Origin: Parapedobacter koreensis
GTDB lineage: Bacteria; Bacteroidota; Bacteroidia; Sphingobacteriales; Sphingobacteriaceae
DNA: 64,000 bases
Assembly (NCBI RefSeq): GCF_900109365.1
Contig: NZ_FNZR01000003.1
Location: 558,001 to 622,000, forward strand
Direction: 5' to 3'
In this document: positions 53,276 to 62,900 of the stretch, piece after piece
Layout of the letters: each line of letters starts with the position of its first letter
Numbering within the stretch: the first letter of the stretch is position 1
Notes under the pieces: model-generated
What the model was told of the DNA's origin: nothing
Database searches by the model: none
What the model saw: only the letters and a program-made list of their open reading frames with translations
Position numbers and translations under genes: made by a program

Positions 53276-54964
53276 TTAACCGAAATTTGGTTTCCGTTGT
53301 TCAAAATACCGGGTGATTTGGGTTAATGAAAACGTGTTCAGGCAGTTCGAGGCAGCCACGCCGCCTTTGCGGGCTACATACACACCATACTGCATGTCAT
53401 GGAAGCCGCCGTTGCGATGGGCATCGGGATTGACGGAGAGTAGTGCACCCCTTTCGACAGCATACCGATGCCAACGCCAATCGAGGTCGAGCCGTAGGGG
53501 ATTGGCGTTGATTTCGATGACAACCCGATTGGCGGCACAAGCATCAATAATGCGTGCATAATCGATAGGATATCCGGAACGGCTCAGTAGTAGGCGGCCC
53601 GTGGGATGTCCCAGGATGGTTGTGAAAGGATTTTCAATGGCCCGAAGGAGCCGATTGGTGGCTTTTTCAACATCCATATTAAGATTGGAATGGACGGAAG
53701 CCACCACAAAATCAAAACCCGCGAGGACTTCATCGGGGTAATCCAGCGAACCGTCCCCGAGGATATCGGATTCGATGCCCTTGAAGACACGGAATGGTGC
53801 AAGGCGTGCGTTCAGGGCATCGATTTCAGCCCATTGTTCCTGCACCCGTTCGATGGTCAGCCCCTTGGCGTAGACTGCTGTTCTGGAATGGTCACAGATG
53901 CCCAAGTATTCCAGGCGAAGCTTATCGCGGCAATACAGGGCCATCTCTTCCAGTGTATGGACGCCATCGCTGTAGGTACTGTGATTGTGCAGGGCACCAC
54001 GAAGGTCTGTATAAGTAATGAGCACCGGAAGCGTGTCCGTACGAGACAATGCAATTTCGTTGGTGCCTTCACGGAGCTCGGGCTCGATGTATTGCAGGCC
54101 GAGGGATTGGTAGATGGTTTCTTCCGACTCAAATTCGGGAAGCTGCCCCTCGACCAGCAGCTCGTCCAATTGCCGAAGGTGTTCGTCAGATCCCGTTGTA
54201 ATGAGCAACTGGCGGGAGAATGAAACTGAATCTACAGGGATAAAACGGAACGTCATGCCAATATTGTTTCGGGCTTCAAGCAGGGTAGGGGGTTCAAACG
54301 CTTTGATAGCCAATGTATCTACTTTGGCGACAGCTTCTGTTAGCTCACTCATGGGTGCCTCAACAAGGATATCTATGGTTTTCAAAACTTCGCATTTCCT
54401 GCGAAAATCGCCGGTATAGGCGATTTTACGGTCATTGGGCAACCAAGCACGCAGCGCTGCGAGGACATCATCGGCAAGCTTCTCGACGTTGGCATACAAA
54501 AACCATCCCTGGTTGGCGATGGAAAACTCGATGGCCCGCTTGATTTCCTCTTGCGTTTTCAAACCGAAGCCTTTGGCTGTTATCAAGCGATTTTCGTTGC
54601 ACGCGTAATATAATTCGCCAACGGTCTCAATACCCAACGTCTGCCAAATGATCTGAATCTTCTTGGGGCCAAGGCCTTTGATGGTAAGTAGCTCCAGGAT
54701 ACCCGCTGGTGTAGCTGCCAGCAAGCTATCCAACTCGGGAAACGTACCGGTATCTAGCAATGATGCGATTTTCTGGGCCGTACTTTTACCAATACCAGGC
54801 ACTTCACTAAGGCGGTCAATGGATTGTGGGGTGATGAGAAAAGGTAGCTTATCCAGTTTGAAGGCCGCAGCGGCAATGGTTTTGATACGGAAAGCATTTT
54901 CTTCATGCAGCTCCATGAGCTGTGCATACCGTTTGATGGTCTTTGCAATTTGCTTATTGTCCAT
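53276..54964 (-). CDS. polX: PolX-type protein with an intact PHP nuclease and damaged polymerase site
   Basis: A 562-residue protein. Helix-hairpin-helix segments are at about 53-66 (SEVPGIGKSTAQ) and 94-107 (TIKGLGPKKIQ). The Pol beta-like region is at about 155-310, and a C-terminal PHP domain at about 330-562 (HNHSTYSDGVHT, ICDHSRTA, ESDILGDGS, SVHSNLNM, GHPTGRLL, NPDAHRNGG). The polymerase Asp-x-Asp is Thr196-Ile-Asp198 (KTIDILVEA), and the third Asp is replaced at MTFRF (Thr238). The PHP ligands all appear present. It is therefore probably a 3'-5' exonuclease or AP-site enzyme rather than a gap-filling polymerase. Downstream on the same strand is the peptidase operon. Confidence 0.88.
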   Translation of the reverse strand: MDNKQIAKTIKRYAQLMELHEENAFRIKTIAAAAFKLDKLPFLITPQSIDRLSEVPGIGKSTAQKIASLLDTGTFPELDSLLAATPAGILELLTIKGLGPKKIQIIWQTLGIETVGELYYACNENRLITAKGFGLKTQEEIKRAIEFSIANQGWFLYANVEKLADDVLAALRAWLPNDRKIAYTGDFRRKCEVLKTIDILVEAPMSELTEAVAKVDTLAIKAFEPPTLLEARNNIGMTFRFIPVDSVSFSRQLLITTGSDEHLRQLDELLVEGQLPEFESEETIYQSLGLQYIEPELREGTNEIALSRTDTLPVLITYTDLRGALHNHSTYSDGVHTLEEMALYCRDKLRLEYLGICDHSRTAVYAKGLTIERVQEQWAEIDALNARLAPFRVFKGIESDILGDGSLDYPDEVLAGFDFVVASVHSNLNMDVEKATNRLLRAIENPFTTILGHPTGRLLLSRSGYPIDYARIIDACAANRVVIEINANPLRLDLDWRWHRYAVERGALLSVNPDAHRNGGFHDMQYGVYVARKGGVAASNCLNTFSLTQITRYFEQRKPNFG

Positions 54965-55015
54965 TGCCGCAAATTAGCGATTTCGTACGAAGGCGGCAAC
55001 GTTTTCCTGGAAAAA

Positions 55016-56338
55016 CTACCGATGTGATTCGCTCATTTCGCTCGGCTCCTCCGTGCGCTTTGGTGGACGCCTGTATTTATGGATAATGAGTCGGATGCCC
55101 GCATTGAATGTAAGGTAGTTTATCGCCCAGTTGATGAAGGTAACCACCCTGTTGCGGAAGCCTACAAGCGACATGAGGTGTACAAACATCCATATCCACC
55201 ATGCGAAGAAACCCTGAAAGCGGACTTTACCTATGTCGACCACGGCTTTATTGCGTCCGATGGTGGCCATGGAGCCTTTGTCAAAGTATTTGAATTTTTC
55301 GGTGGGCTGATTGTTCAACAACCGTACGATGTTTTTGGCAACGAACCGTCCTTGCTGCTGGGCGACGGGTGCTACGCCGGGATGCCCACGGGGCAGTTCT
55401 TCGGTGATCATTGCAGCGACATCACCAATGGCAAATACGTCATTCATACCGACAACCCGGCATTCCTCATCGATGCGTATGCGGTTGCCCCGTACGACGA
55501 TGTCCGGATTGATGCCTACCGGAAATTGGCCCATGACGCCTGCAGACCAAAGTACCGTCTTGGTAGGGATGCTTTTGCCGTCGGCAAATGTAATGATCTC
55601 GCCATTGTACCCGGTCACTTGCACATTCAGCAACACTTTTACCCCGAGCTCTTTGAGGTATAACTCAGCTTTTGCAGAGGCTTGTGGGGATAAGTTGGCC
55701 AGTATTTTGGGAAGTCCTTCCACTAAGTAGACATTCATATCTTCCCTTTTAAGCTCGGGATAATCTTTTGAAAGGATGTGATTGCGGATTTCGGCAATGG
55801 CTCCGGAGAGTTCCACGCCGGTGGGGCCACCGCCTACAACCACAAAGTTGAGGAAAGGAGTCCGCGCTGTTTCGGTAAACGCTAATAGTGACTCTTCGAT
55901 GTTTTGAAGCAGGAAACTGCGGATGTTTACCGCTTCCCGCACATTTTTCATTGGCATGGCATAGTATTCCAAATCTTTGTTGCCAAAGAAATTGGTGGTA
56001 GCTCCCGTGGCAATGACAAGATAATCATAAGCAATGTCGCCAATATCGGTATGGAGTGTTTTTTGGATCCCATCGATGCCGTGTACGTCGGCGATGCGGA
56101 AGGTGAAATTTTCCTGTTTCCTGAACATCTTGCGTAGCGGAAAGGCAATAGACGGTGCATCCAACGTGCCGGTAGCCACCTGATACAGTAAAGGCTGGAA
56201 GGTATGGTGGTTGTTGCGATCCAGCAACAGGACCTCAACTTCCTTGTTTTTGAGTTTCTTAGCCACCTCTATTCCACCAAAGCCGCCGCCTACGACCACG
56301 ACCCTTGGAAATTTATTGTCGGTATATTGCGTCTTCAT
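55016..56338 (-). CDS. ndh: Type II NADH dehydrogenase (NDH-2)
   Basis: A 440-residue flavoprotein. FAD-binding VVVGGGFGGIEVAKKL lies near residue 14, NAD-binding VVVGGGPTGVELSGAI near 167 and FAIGDVAAM near 300. The C-terminal region (about 370-425) contains a hydrophobic, aromatic segment (FFAWWIWMFVHLMSLVGF) that anchors it in the membrane. It oxidises NADH and reduces quinone without pumping protons. It follows the MarR-FNR-ferredoxin genes on the same strand, 51 bases after the ferredoxin. Confidence 0.92.
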   Translation of the reverse strand: MKTQYTDNKFPRVVVVGGGFGGIEVAKKLKNKEVEVLLLDRNNHHTFQPLLYQVATGTLDAPSIAFPLRKMFRKQENFTFRIADVHGIDGIQKTLHTDIGDIAYDYLVIATGATTNFFGNKDLEYYAMPMKNVREAVNIRSFLLQNIEESLLAFTETARTPFLNFVVVGGGPTGVELSGAIAEIRNHILSKDYPELKREDMNVYLVEGLPKILANLSPQASAKAELYLKELGVKVLLNVQVTGYNGEIITFADGKSIPTKTVLWSAGVMGQFPVGINPDIVVRGNRIRIDEECRVVGMNDVFAIGDVAAMITEELPRGHPGVAPVAQQQGRFVAKNIVRLLNNQPTEKFKYFDKGSMATIGRNKAVVDIGKVRFQGFFAWWIWMFVHLMSLVGFRNRVVTFINWAINYLTFNAGIRLIIHKYRRPPKRTEEPSEMSESHR

Positions 56339-56389
56339 TTTTATGTGTTTTTAATCAACCCATCTATTGATGATGAACGGATGGTAACC

Positions 56390-56716
56390 TTAATTGTTTC
56401 CAGACACACGGATTTTTAGTCCATCTATTGATGGAGTGAGCCGGATCTGGCAAGCCAAGCGGCTGTACTCGTCGGCATCGGGAAGGGTATCCAGCATGTC
56501 CAGTTCGGCATCTGTGTGCGGTTCGAGGTTTTCCAAGCCCTCAAGCACATGAATATGGCAGGTGGCACATAATGCCATACCGCCACAGGTGGCGAGGATA
56601 GGATAATCGGAAGCCTTAAGCACCTCCATCAAACTGAGGTTGATACCCTCAGGTATCTCCAGTTGCCGGATTTCGCCATTTTGGCCTTCTACGGTAATGT
56701 GAATGTTCGCTTCCAT
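56390..56716 (-). CDS. [2Fe-2S] ferredoxin
   Basis: A 108-residue protein with the plant/adrenodoxin-type cluster ligands Cys44-x5-Cys50-x2-Cys53 and Cys89 (TCGGMALCATC, then LACQ). The Cys spacing, with 35 residues before the last ligand, and the ERLG-like acidic region resemble adrenodoxin. It lies 11 bases after the ferredoxin reductase gene and is its natural electron acceptor or donor. Confidence 0.92.
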   Translation of the reverse strand: MEANIHITVEGQNGEIRQLEIPEGINLSLMEVLKASDYPILATCGGMALCATCHIHVLEGLENLEPHTDAELDMLDTLPDADEYSRLACQIRLTPSIDGLKIRVSGNN

Positions 56717-56727
56717 GTCGGGATGAA

Positions 56728-57789
56728 TTAAAAAGCATTTACACCGTTGACGGTGGTATATTTGAAACTCAACTTTTCTGCGGGATGTACATATTTGAAT
56801 GCGCTTTGGGCCATCAATGCAGCCTCGTGAAAACCGCAGAGGATGAGCTTCAGTTTGCCGGGATACGTGTTGATATCCCCTATGGCATAAATGCGTTCCA
56901 CACGGGTGGAGTAATCGACCGTATCCACAGCAATGGCCGATTTATCAATGGTAAGGCCCCAATGGGCTATTGGCCCCAGTTTGGGGCTTAAACCAAAAAG
57001 CGGGATTAACGCATCGGCCTCCAGTATAATTTCCTTTTTCGCTTTATCCAAGATCGCTACATGGCTCAATGCACCATTGCCTTCGACGCGATGGAGGTTG
57101 CTTTGTAATAAAAGCTTTATTTTTCCGTGCTTGGCGAGGCTGAAAACTTTTTCCGCGGAGTCGGGAGCTCCCCGGAAACTATCGCTGCGATGTACTAATG
57201 TCACTTCTTTGGCAATGCCGCTTAGAAAGACTGTCCAATCCAATGCTGAGTCTCCACCCCCCGCTATAATCACCCGCTTGTCACGGTAATGCTCGGGATT
57301 TTTGACCATATAGGCTACCCCCCTGCCCTCAAACTCGACCAAGCGGGGAACCTCGGGCCTGCGGGGCTCAAAGGAGCCGAGCCCTCCCGCGATGACCACG
57401 ACCTGTGTATGGATCTCCGTGTGTGCATTGCCAATGATATGGTAAGAACCATCGGCTTGCCGCTCCAGCGCTTCCACACGTTCGCCAAAGGTGAATGTAG
57501 GATTGAACGGCTTTATCTGCTCCAGTAGGTTGTCAATGAGCACCTGAGCATTGATAGAAGGGTAGCCAGGGATGTCATATATGGGTTTATGGGGATAAAT
57601 CTCGGACAATTGACCGCCAATTTGTGGTAATGCATCGATGAGGTGGCACCGCATTTTGAGCAGCCCCGCTTCAAATACGGCAAACAGTCCTACTGGCCCG
57701 GCACCGATGATGCATAGATCTGTCGTTATAAGCTTATTGGCGTTTGGCTTTTGGTGTTTAGCCATCGATGCTTGTGTTTCCATTATCAA
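56728..57789 (-). CDS. Thioredoxin-reductase-like ferredoxin-NADP reductase
   Basis: A 353-residue flavoprotein. IIGAGPVGLFAVFEAG (FAD) and VIIAGGGDSALDW (NADPH) are present, together with YAIGDINTYPGKLKL at the flavin end. The redox CxxC of thioredoxin reductases is absent, which defines the ferredoxin-NADP reductase subgroup. Candidate starts lie at 57789, 57783 and 57765; all overlap the MarR gene by 8-32 bases, implying translational coupling. Together with the ferredoxin it forms an NADPH-driven electron transfer module. Confidence 0.9.
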   Translation of the reverse strand: MIMETQASMAKHQKPNANKLITTDLCIIGAGPVGLFAVFEAGLLKMRCHLIDALPQIGGQLSEIYPHKPIYDIPGYPSINAQVLIDNLLEQIKPFNPTFTFGERVEALERQADGSYHIIGNAHTEIHTQVVVIAGGLGSFEPRRPEVPRLVEFEGRGVAYMVKNPEHYRDKRVIIAGGGDSALDWTVFLSGIAKEVTLVHRSDSFRGAPDSAEKVFSLAKHGKIKLLLQSNLHRVEGNGALSHVAILDKAKKEIILEADALIPLFGLSPKLGPIAHWGLTIDKSAIAVDTVDYSTRVERIYAIGDINTYPGKLKLILCGFHEAALMAQSAFKYVHPAEKLSFKYTTVNGVNAF

Positions 57790-58213
57790 GTTCCAAGTTG
57801 GTGTATATGGTATTTAATATGCGTTTCAAATGTTCGAAATCCGCTTCATTCAGGTTTTGCCAGGCCTGCATACGAATTTCATTGACACTGTTGGAGAGTG
57901 CCTCAATTTTTTGATCGCCTGCTGCAGTGAGGTGCACAATGAAACTTCGCCTGTCCGTTGGGTGTATCCTGCGTTCGACCAGCTTCTTGCCGACCAATAG
58001 ATCGACAATACGGGTAAGGGTGGGCTGATCCTTGCCACAGTACTCGGCAAGCTCCTTTTGAGATAGATCTGCATATTGTTTGAGGTTTTTCAGTATCGCC
58101 CATTGATCTACGGTGATGCCAAATTCCCTGCAATTAAATTGGTACTGTGCATATTGTTTCACGCGGCGGGCTGTGCGATCCAATAAGAACGAATAGGCAT
58201 TATATTGCTCCAT
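57758..58213 (-). CDS. MarR-family transcriptional regulator
   Basis: A 151-residue winged-helix protein. The recognition segment AEYCGKDQPTLTRIVDLLV and the wing ERRIHPTDRRSFIVHLT are typical MarR. It is the first gene of a unit with the reductase, ferredoxin and probably NDH-2. Direct repeats overlap its start codon and suggest autorepression. MarR proteins usually respond to phenolic or quinone-like ligands or to oxidation, which fits the electron-transfer cargo. Confidence 0.92.
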   Translation of the reverse strand: MEQYNAYSFLLDRTARRVKQYAQYQFNCREFGITVDQWAILKNLKQYADLSQKELAEYCGKDQPTLTRIVDLLVGKKLVERRIHPTDRRSFIVHLTAAGDQKIEALSNSVNEIRMQAWQNLNEADFEHLKRILNTIYTNLELDNGNTSIDG

Positions 58214-58234
58214 TAGTATAATAATAATTAGTAT
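58212..58234 (-). promoter_or_regulatory. Direct repeat overlapping the MarR start, candidate operator
   Basis: ATTAGTAT at 58212-58219 and 58227-58234 (ATACTAAT on the minus strand), 15 bp apart with a symmetric AATAATAA centre. One copy includes the MarR start codon and the other lies between it and the -7 box, so bound protein would block initiation. Confidence 0.45.
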
Positions 58235-58236
58235 GA

Positions 58237-58267
58237 CAAATATATGGAATAACTACAAAAAAAGCAA
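58237..58267 (-). promoter_or_regulatory. Promoter of the MarR operon
   Basis: On the minus strand, TTG (58265-58267), 20 bases and TATATTTG (58237-58244) fit the Bacteroidota consensus. The -33 box lies inside the terminator stem of the upstream symporter gene, so the two signals share DNA. Confidence 0.6.
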
Positions 58268-58290
58268 GTCAACGGATGGTCAACTTGCTT
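58257..58290 (-). terminator. Intrinsic terminator of the symporter gene
   Basis: An 8-bp perfect stem (AAGCAAGT and ACTTGCTT) with a 13-base loop is followed on the minus strand by seven T residues, 40 bases after the stop codon of the symporter gene. Confidence 0.75.
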
Positions 58291-58329
58291 GATGATGAAG
58301 CACGGATTGAGAACTGTAGCGATAGATGC

Positions 58330-59637
58330 TTACTCTTCTTTATACAGTCTGCCCGCCTTTTCTTCTACGTGTTGGATATAGGCTGCTGCGGTGATGTCGC
58401 CATTGACATTAAGCGTGGTGCGCGACATATCCAGGATGCGGTCAACGCCATAGATGAGTGCTATGGCCTCGCCAGGTACGCCGATAGACACCAGGATGGT
58501 AACAATAACGGGCAAGGAGCCGCCGGGCACACCAGCTGTACCGACACCCGCCAATATGCAGAGCAATACCACTGTAATCTGAGAACCCAACGTCAACTCT
58601 ACATTGAAAACCTGAGCAAGGAATAATACGGTAATACCTTCAAATAAGGCAGTGCCGTTTTGGTTGCCCGTACTACCGATAGTGAGCACAAAATGAGCGA
58701 TGGATTTGGGGATTTTAAGCTTTTCTACACTTACCCGTATCGCCGTGGGCAAGGTGGCGTTGCTTGAGCTGGTGGAAAAAGCGGTGAGCGTCACTTCGCC
58801 CATGTCCTTCATAAACTGTACGGGATTGCGGTTGGCGAAATATTTCAGGATAATGGAGTATACCACAAACTGGTGTATGGCCAATGCCCCTAATACGATA
58901 AGTACATACCACAGCAAGGACAATAGAAAATCTGCACCAACGTTCAGTACCATATTGAAGAGGAGTGCCGCTACGCCATACGGTGCAAGGGCCATGGCAT
59001 AGCCGATCACTTTAATGACGACTTCATAAAGCCCTTCGAGGAAATGTTTTAATGTGGCAGTCTTCTCTTCACCTACGGCTGCCATGGCTACCCCGAAAAT
59101 CAAGGCAAAGAACATCACGGACAGTAAGCCGCCTCCTGTATGGTTTGAATTGAAGGCGTTTACCATTTCATCAAATGGATTGCGCGGTACAATTTGGGCC
59201 AGGATATCGCCCACCGTACGTTCGTCTGCTTCGATGGCCGCTGCCTGCGCTTTTGCTTTGGCCGCTTCGGCACCAAATTCACCGATGAGGTATTCCCGGG
59301 TATCTGCTGATATCGTTTGGCCCGGATTGAATACATTGACCATCGTCACGCCAATGAGCACGGCAATGAAACTGACCACTATCGTATAAATCAAGAGTTT
59401 TATTCCCATGCGGCCAAGCTTCTTCACATCGCCAATTTCGGCTATGCCTAAAATCAGGGCGGATAGAATGAGCGGGATGACCATCATGAAAATAAGATTC
59501 ATAAATATTTTCCCTACGGGTTCAACCCATTTGATAATGGTGTTTAGCGTATCCTGAGGCAACCCCAAGCTTTTAACAATTAATCCGGCTACAATGCCGA
59601 ATATCATACCAATAAAAATCTTAGTGTGTAACTTCAT
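58330..59637 (-). CDS. Dicarboxylate/amino acid:cation symporter (DAACS family)
   Basis: A 435-residue membrane protein of the glutamate/dicarboxylate transporter family. It has the eight-helix fold with TAFSTSSSNATLPTAI (re-entrant serine-rich loop HP1), NQNGTALFEG in helix 7 and AGVGTAGVPGG at HP2. MVFMMVIPLILSALILG-type sequence appears near the start. It imports glutamate, aspartate or C4-dicarboxylates with Na+ or H+. It is monocistronic, with a strong terminator. Confidence 0.93.
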   Translation of the reverse strand: MKLHTKIFIGMIFGIVAGLIVKSLGLPQDTLNTIIKWVEPVGKIFMNLIFMMVIPLILSALILGIAEIGDVKKLGRMGIKLLIYTIVVSFIAVLIGVTMVNVFNPGQTISADTREYLIGEFGAEAAKAKAQAAAIEADERTVGDILAQIVPRNPFDEMVNAFNSNHTGGGLLSVMFFALIFGVAMAAVGEEKTATLKHFLEGLYEVVIKVIGYAMALAPYGVAALLFNMVLNVGADFLLSLLWYVLIVLGALAIHQFVVYSIILKYFANRNPVQFMKDMGEVTLTAFSTSSSNATLPTAIRVSVEKLKIPKSIAHFVLTIGSTGNQNGTALFEGITVLFLAQVFNVELTLGSQITVVLLCILAGVGTAGVPGGSLPVIVTILVSIGVPGEAIALIYGVDRILDMSRTTLNVNGDITAAAYIQHVEEKAGRLYKEE

Positions 59638-59994
59638 TAATTGTTTGTTGAAAATATATGTAATTTAAAGCGAATGCAGCGACAAATGGCTTTATATCAT
59701 TGTTTTTGCCTGGCGTGTTTACCATCGTATGGGTCCAAGTATTCCAAAATGGCACATGTGTAACCGCAATTCCTATTTTTTGGTTAGTGATTTGCCGGGT
59801 CAAAGTTAAAAAAATGTGTCAAATGGTCTTGTTATTTAGCCAAGTAATTCGCCATGATGATGAAAATTCGTTAAAAGCGTTACATTGGCCGTAAAATAAT
59901 TGATATCGCTGATCCAACCGGAAGGGCGTTAAATCAAAACAGGCTGCCGGGATTTCCGGCAGCCTGTTTTGGTATCGTTATGTGTATCACGCTG
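59638..59994. other. Longest gene-free stretch between symporter and secDF
   Basis: A 357-bp AT-rich intergenic region. It contains the secDF terminator at 59936-59970 and a TAACTTTG box on the minus strand (59801-59808) about 165 bases upstream of the symporter start, without a matching -33 box. Small frames here (about 60 codons) lack coding character. No RNA gene or repeat family was recognised. Confidence 0.5.
59936..59970. terminator. Strong terminator of secDF
   Basis: A perfect 15-bp stem, AAAACAGGCTGCCGG and its complement, closes a 5-base loop and carries an A-tract on one side and a T-tract on the other. It is 24 bases after the secDF stop on the minus strand and would work in both directions. 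Confidence 0.88.
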
Positions 59995-62900
59995 CTATAC
60001 TTTTGCGGTCTTTACTGCAGCTTTCTGCGTAGGTTGCGCGTCAGCAGCATCGGAAGTGTCCGTTTTTTTCTGTAGGTCTACAATCAACGGTGCAGCCAGG
60101 CAGATGGAAGAATAAGTAGCGACGATAATACCTACCAAGATGGCGAATGAAAAGCCTCTGATGACTTCACCACCAAAGATAAACAAGATGGCCATTACAA
60201 AAATAACGGTCAGCGATGTAACAATCGTACGGCTGAGCGTTCTGTTGATTGCCAAGTTTACGGTCTCGCCGATATCCTCGTTTTTCCGCTTTGACATACC
60301 AAGGTATTCCCGTAATCGGTCGAATACGACGACCGTATCGTTGACCGAGTAAGCAATAACAGTCAGTATCGCTGCCACAAAATGCTGGTCGATATCCAAC
60401 GAAAATGGAACGATGCCATCCAATATGGAGAACAAGATGAGGATGACCAATGCGTCATGTATCGTCGGAATCGCAGCGGCCAAGCTGTATTGCCACTTGT
60501 GGAATCGGATAAGAATGTATAATGCAACGACTATGACCGAGAAGATGCCCGCATAGATAGCTCTGGATTTGATATCATTGGCAATCGTTGGCCCCACTTT
60601 TTGTGAGCTCAGGATTTCATAGTTGTTTCCATCAATTTTCGAAAGCCCTTCGTTCAATTTGGCCAATACTTCTTGATCGGCCTCATCATTGGTCTCTTCG
60701 ATATGGTACGTCGTTGTGACACGTACCTGATTATCCGCCCCGTAGATTTTTACCTCTGTAGTCAGCCCGAAGGTTTCGTTCAAATTGTCCCGTACTTCTT
60801 CCAGGTTAACCGGGCTTTCATAGCGCACCGTATAGGTTCTTCCGCCTTGAAAGTCTACCCCCAGACTAAATCCTTTTGTGAAGATAAAGATAAAACCGAT
60901 AACGATGAATAATCCAGAAACGAGGTATATTTTCTTGCGGTTTTGGACGAATGCAAAGTTTGCGTTCTTTAAAGTATTGGCACTCCACGGATAAGACACC
61001 TTGATTTCCCAGCCCTTATTCAACATCCAGTCAAAAATGATGCGGGTGATGAATATTGCGGTAAAGAGGGAGGTGATGATACCTATCATTAAGGTCGTGG
61101 CAAAGCCAAGAATTGGCCCACTGCCGAAAAAGAAGAGGATCACACCCACGAGGAATGTCGTGATCTGCGAGTCAAGTATCGATGGCATTGCGTGCTTGTA
61201 GCCGTCCGCGATGGCCTGCCGGATAGATTTTCCGATAGCCAGTTCTTCACGAATCCGCTCATATATCAGTACGTTGGCATCTACGGCCGTGCCCAATGTC
61301 AAAACGATACCTGCAATGCCAGGAAGCGTCAATACCGCATTTAGGGAAGCCATGACCCCCATGAGGAAAAATACGTTGAATATTACGGCAATATTGGCAA
61401 CCCATCCACCACGGTTGTAGTACAGGATCATGAATACTAATACGATCAGCAGCCCGATGATAGCCGAGTTGATACCGGCATCAATTGCTGCCTGGCCTAA
61501 TGTAGGGCCAACGACGGCTTCTTCTACGATTTTCGCTGTCGTTGGAAGCCGACCAGCTTTCAACACGTTGGCCAAGTCTTTGGTATCTTCGATGGTGAAA
61601 TTACCGGTGATCTGCGACACACCATTAGGAATTTCGCCCTGAACAGTAGGGGCGGAATATACTACGCCATCCAGTACGATGGCAATAGCTTGCTTATTGT
61701 TCGGATCGGCAGAAGCAGCAGCGGTTACCCGTCGCCATTCGCGTGCACCTTCACTGTTCATATACATCGTGACCATCGGACTATTGGACTGCGGGTCGAA
61801 ATCGTCCTTAGCATCGGTAATGACATTACCACTCAATATCGGGCCAGCATCTGCCCCGCTTGGTTTGATGGCATAAAGTTCCAACTGTTCGGGAGTACGC
61901 GGACTGGGTTTTACACCCCATAACAATTTGACATTGCCGGGTATAATCTGTTTTACCACCTGATTTTCCAGGTAACGGTTTACTTTCGCTGTATCCCGGA
62001 GTTGGGCGTAGCCTACAATGGGGCCAGGAGCCAAGACAACTTGATTGTCGGGAGCCATGGCTGTGGCGGGCCTCAACAGGTTGAATAATGGGTTTTGCGC
62101 AGCCAATTGGCTGGTGGACGAGTCAGTAGCCAACGAATCCTGGTTGGCCCCAAGGGCGGCCAGCAGTCCTGCGTCTGTGCTATCTGCTTTGGCGGTGTCA
62201 ACAGCACCACTTTGAGTTGCTTTTTCGGCATCTTTAAGTGTAGTTGCCAGTGCGCTATTTACATTTTCCAACATGGGGTAAATCTCCATGTTGTCATAGG
62301 TTTGCCAGAATTCCAATCGGGCAGAGCCTTGCAAAAGCTTGCGCACACGATCTTCATCGGTAACGCCAGGCAGTTCAATAAGGATGCGATTGGTTCCTTG
62401 CTGCAACTGGATGTTGGGAGAAGTAACACCAAATTTATCGATACGCGTACGTAATACTTTAAATGAGTTGTCAATAGCGTTGGTTGCTTCACGTTCGAGG
62501 AAACTTTCTACCTGTGCATCGGTGCTATTGGGCTTTACATAAGCCGTATTGTCCTTCGTGGCAAAGAAACTGGCTAACGATGTATTGGGGCTGAGTTTTT
62601 TAAATTCTTCTACAAATAGACTGACATATCCATTTTGGCTGTTTTTGCTCCGAACGTTGGCATTTTCCAATGCCTTGTTAAAATTGTCGTCCTTCGGACT
62701 ATTGGCCAGGTTACGCACCAACTCCTGCAACGACACTTCCATGGTCACATTCATACCGCCCTTCAAGTCCAGTCCCAACGCAATTTCATTTCCTTTGGCT
62801 TCGCGGTAGGTATAGTTGGCAATGCCCAAATTGTATACCACTTCTCCAGCCATGGAATCTAAATACGCCTTCTCTTTTGCCATGTCACCTTTGGCGTACG

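Noticed and set aside
59700-59894. Plus-strand frame of 64 codons in the gap before secDF
   Set aside because: No ribosome-binding context, no domain, and composition like the surrounding AT-rich spacer.
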